In this document: one piece after another, positions 63,400 through 64,000 of the stretch
Numbering within the stretch: the stretch's first letter is position 1
Layout of the letters: the number at the start of each line of letters is the position of its first letter
Assembly: GCA_020226215.1 (NCBI GenBank)
Contig: CM035236.1
Location: 57,597,057-57,661,056 of the forward strand
Direction of reading: 5' to 3'
Origin: Sindora glabra
Lineage: Eukaryota > Streptophyta > Magnoliopsida > Fabales > Fabaceae
Length of the DNA: 64,000 nucleotides
The notes under the pieces: model-generated
Database searches by the model: none
The model's input: only the letters and a program-made list of their open reading frames with translations
Told to the model about the DNA's origin: nothing
Program-made: the position numbers and the translations under genes

Positions 63400-64000
63400 A
63401 TTATTATTTGGTGTCGAAATAATAATATGTTACTGTTTGGAGACCAAATAGTAACATACTCTACTTTGATAGTTTGATTGTTAATGAAACTTGATTTATT
63501 CATTTATTTTAAATTTAAATCGATGTTACTATCTGAACAGCAACATATTTGACAATTTGATTGTTAATGAGACTTAATTTATCTATTTATTTTAGATTTT
63601 TAATTGATGTTATTATTTGGATAGTAACATATTACTATCTGAACCAAACAGTAACTGTTTAGCAATTTGATTGTTAATGAGATTTGATTTATCTATTTAT
63701 TTTAAGTTTTTGATCGACATTACTATTTGAAGACAAACGGTAACACCTTTTCTTTAGTAATTTGATTTTTAATGAAACCTAATTTATCCATTTATTTTTA
63801 ATTTTTAATTAATGTTACTATTTTGAAACCAAATAGTAAAATAGTAATATGTTACTGTCTAGAGATAAAATAGTAACACCTTCTTATTTAGTAGTTTAAC
63901 TTTTAATGAGACTTGATTTATCCATTTATTTTTTATTTTAGTTGATGTTACTATATTTGGAGACGAAACAATAACACCCTATTTTTTGATAATTTAGTTG
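63400..64000 (+). repeat. Degenerate tandem repeat, running off the window
   Basis: The anchor TTAATGA(A/G)A(C/T)(T/C)TGATTTAT(C/T)CATTTATTTT recurs at 63481, 63564, 63674, 63769 and 63903 (spacing 83, 110, 95 and 134 bp). Between anchors are variants of TTGATGTTACTATTTGGAGACC and AATAGTAACA. The last unit is cut by the window end. Confidence 0.85.

Noticed and set aside
1..64000. CRISPR arrays, rRNA or tRNA genes, organelle DNA insertions
   Set aside because: No regularly spaced identical repeats, no rRNA stretches, no cloverleaf with A/B boxes and no recognisable plastid or mitochondrial sequence were seen by eye; a tRNAscan or organelle BLAST was not possible.

Overview
The window reads as nuclear DNA of a flowering plant, almost certainly a eudicot. 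It is very A+T-rich, its one clear host gene has many short exons with GT..AG introns and best matches the plant form of TMEM214, and the rest is dominated by plant-type transposable elements: Ty3/gypsy with a Met-tRNA primer site, Copia LTRs, L1 and RTE LINEs, Helitron, hAT and CACTA. There are no operons or bacterial signals. A run of exactly 100 Ns at 53653-53752 marks an assembly join.

Layout. 1-646 is the 3' part of a Copia-type LTR. 4201-15021 is a nest of three long LTRs of one Ty3-like family: an outer copy (target duplication ATAAG/ATAAG), broken by a forward copy at 5726-9087 (AGAAT/AAAAT) and by a reverse copy at 9161-13076 (ATGAT/ATGAT). 17690-19200 is a dead L1-type LINE on the minus strand. 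19758-23870 is the intact ten-exon TMEM214-like gene, with a 482-bp hAT-type non-autonomous element (8-bp target duplication) downstream at 24793-25274. 26536-37120 is a nearly complete but decayed Ty3/gypsy element with 2.75-2.96 kb LTRs, followed by a truncated related LTR (from 37301) and an RTE-type LINE endonuclease fragment (38700-39115, minus).

39700-41181 (minus) holds exons of a small conserved single-pass membrane protein. Its coding exon carries a 32-bp insertion that looks like a tiny poly(A)-ended retro-insertion with a 12-bp target duplication, and it breaks the frame. 44602-45065 is a clean two-exon reading frame of unknown function just upstream of a decayed Helitron replicase remnant (45970-46930). 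47645-49180 is a Copia solo LTR in reverse, related to the LTR at the left edge. 49669-51905 contains several direct and tandem duplications. 52828-53652 is an hAT (BED-finger) transposase remnant cut by the N gap. The sequence right of the gap ends in a CACTA-element terminus at 54452. 54453-63400 is A+T-rich with no gene I can support, and the right edge (about 63400-64000) is a degenerate tandem repeat that runs out of the window.

Functionally there is one gene that looks working (TMEM214-like, endoplasmic-reticulum membrane protein family), one small gene that looks recently broken or misassembled, and one spliced ORF of unknown status. Everything else is repeat turnover, with insertion order readable from target duplications. 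I found no convincing new biological system. The most unusual items are the self-nested solo LTR cluster and the 32-bp poly(A) insertion inside a conserved exon.
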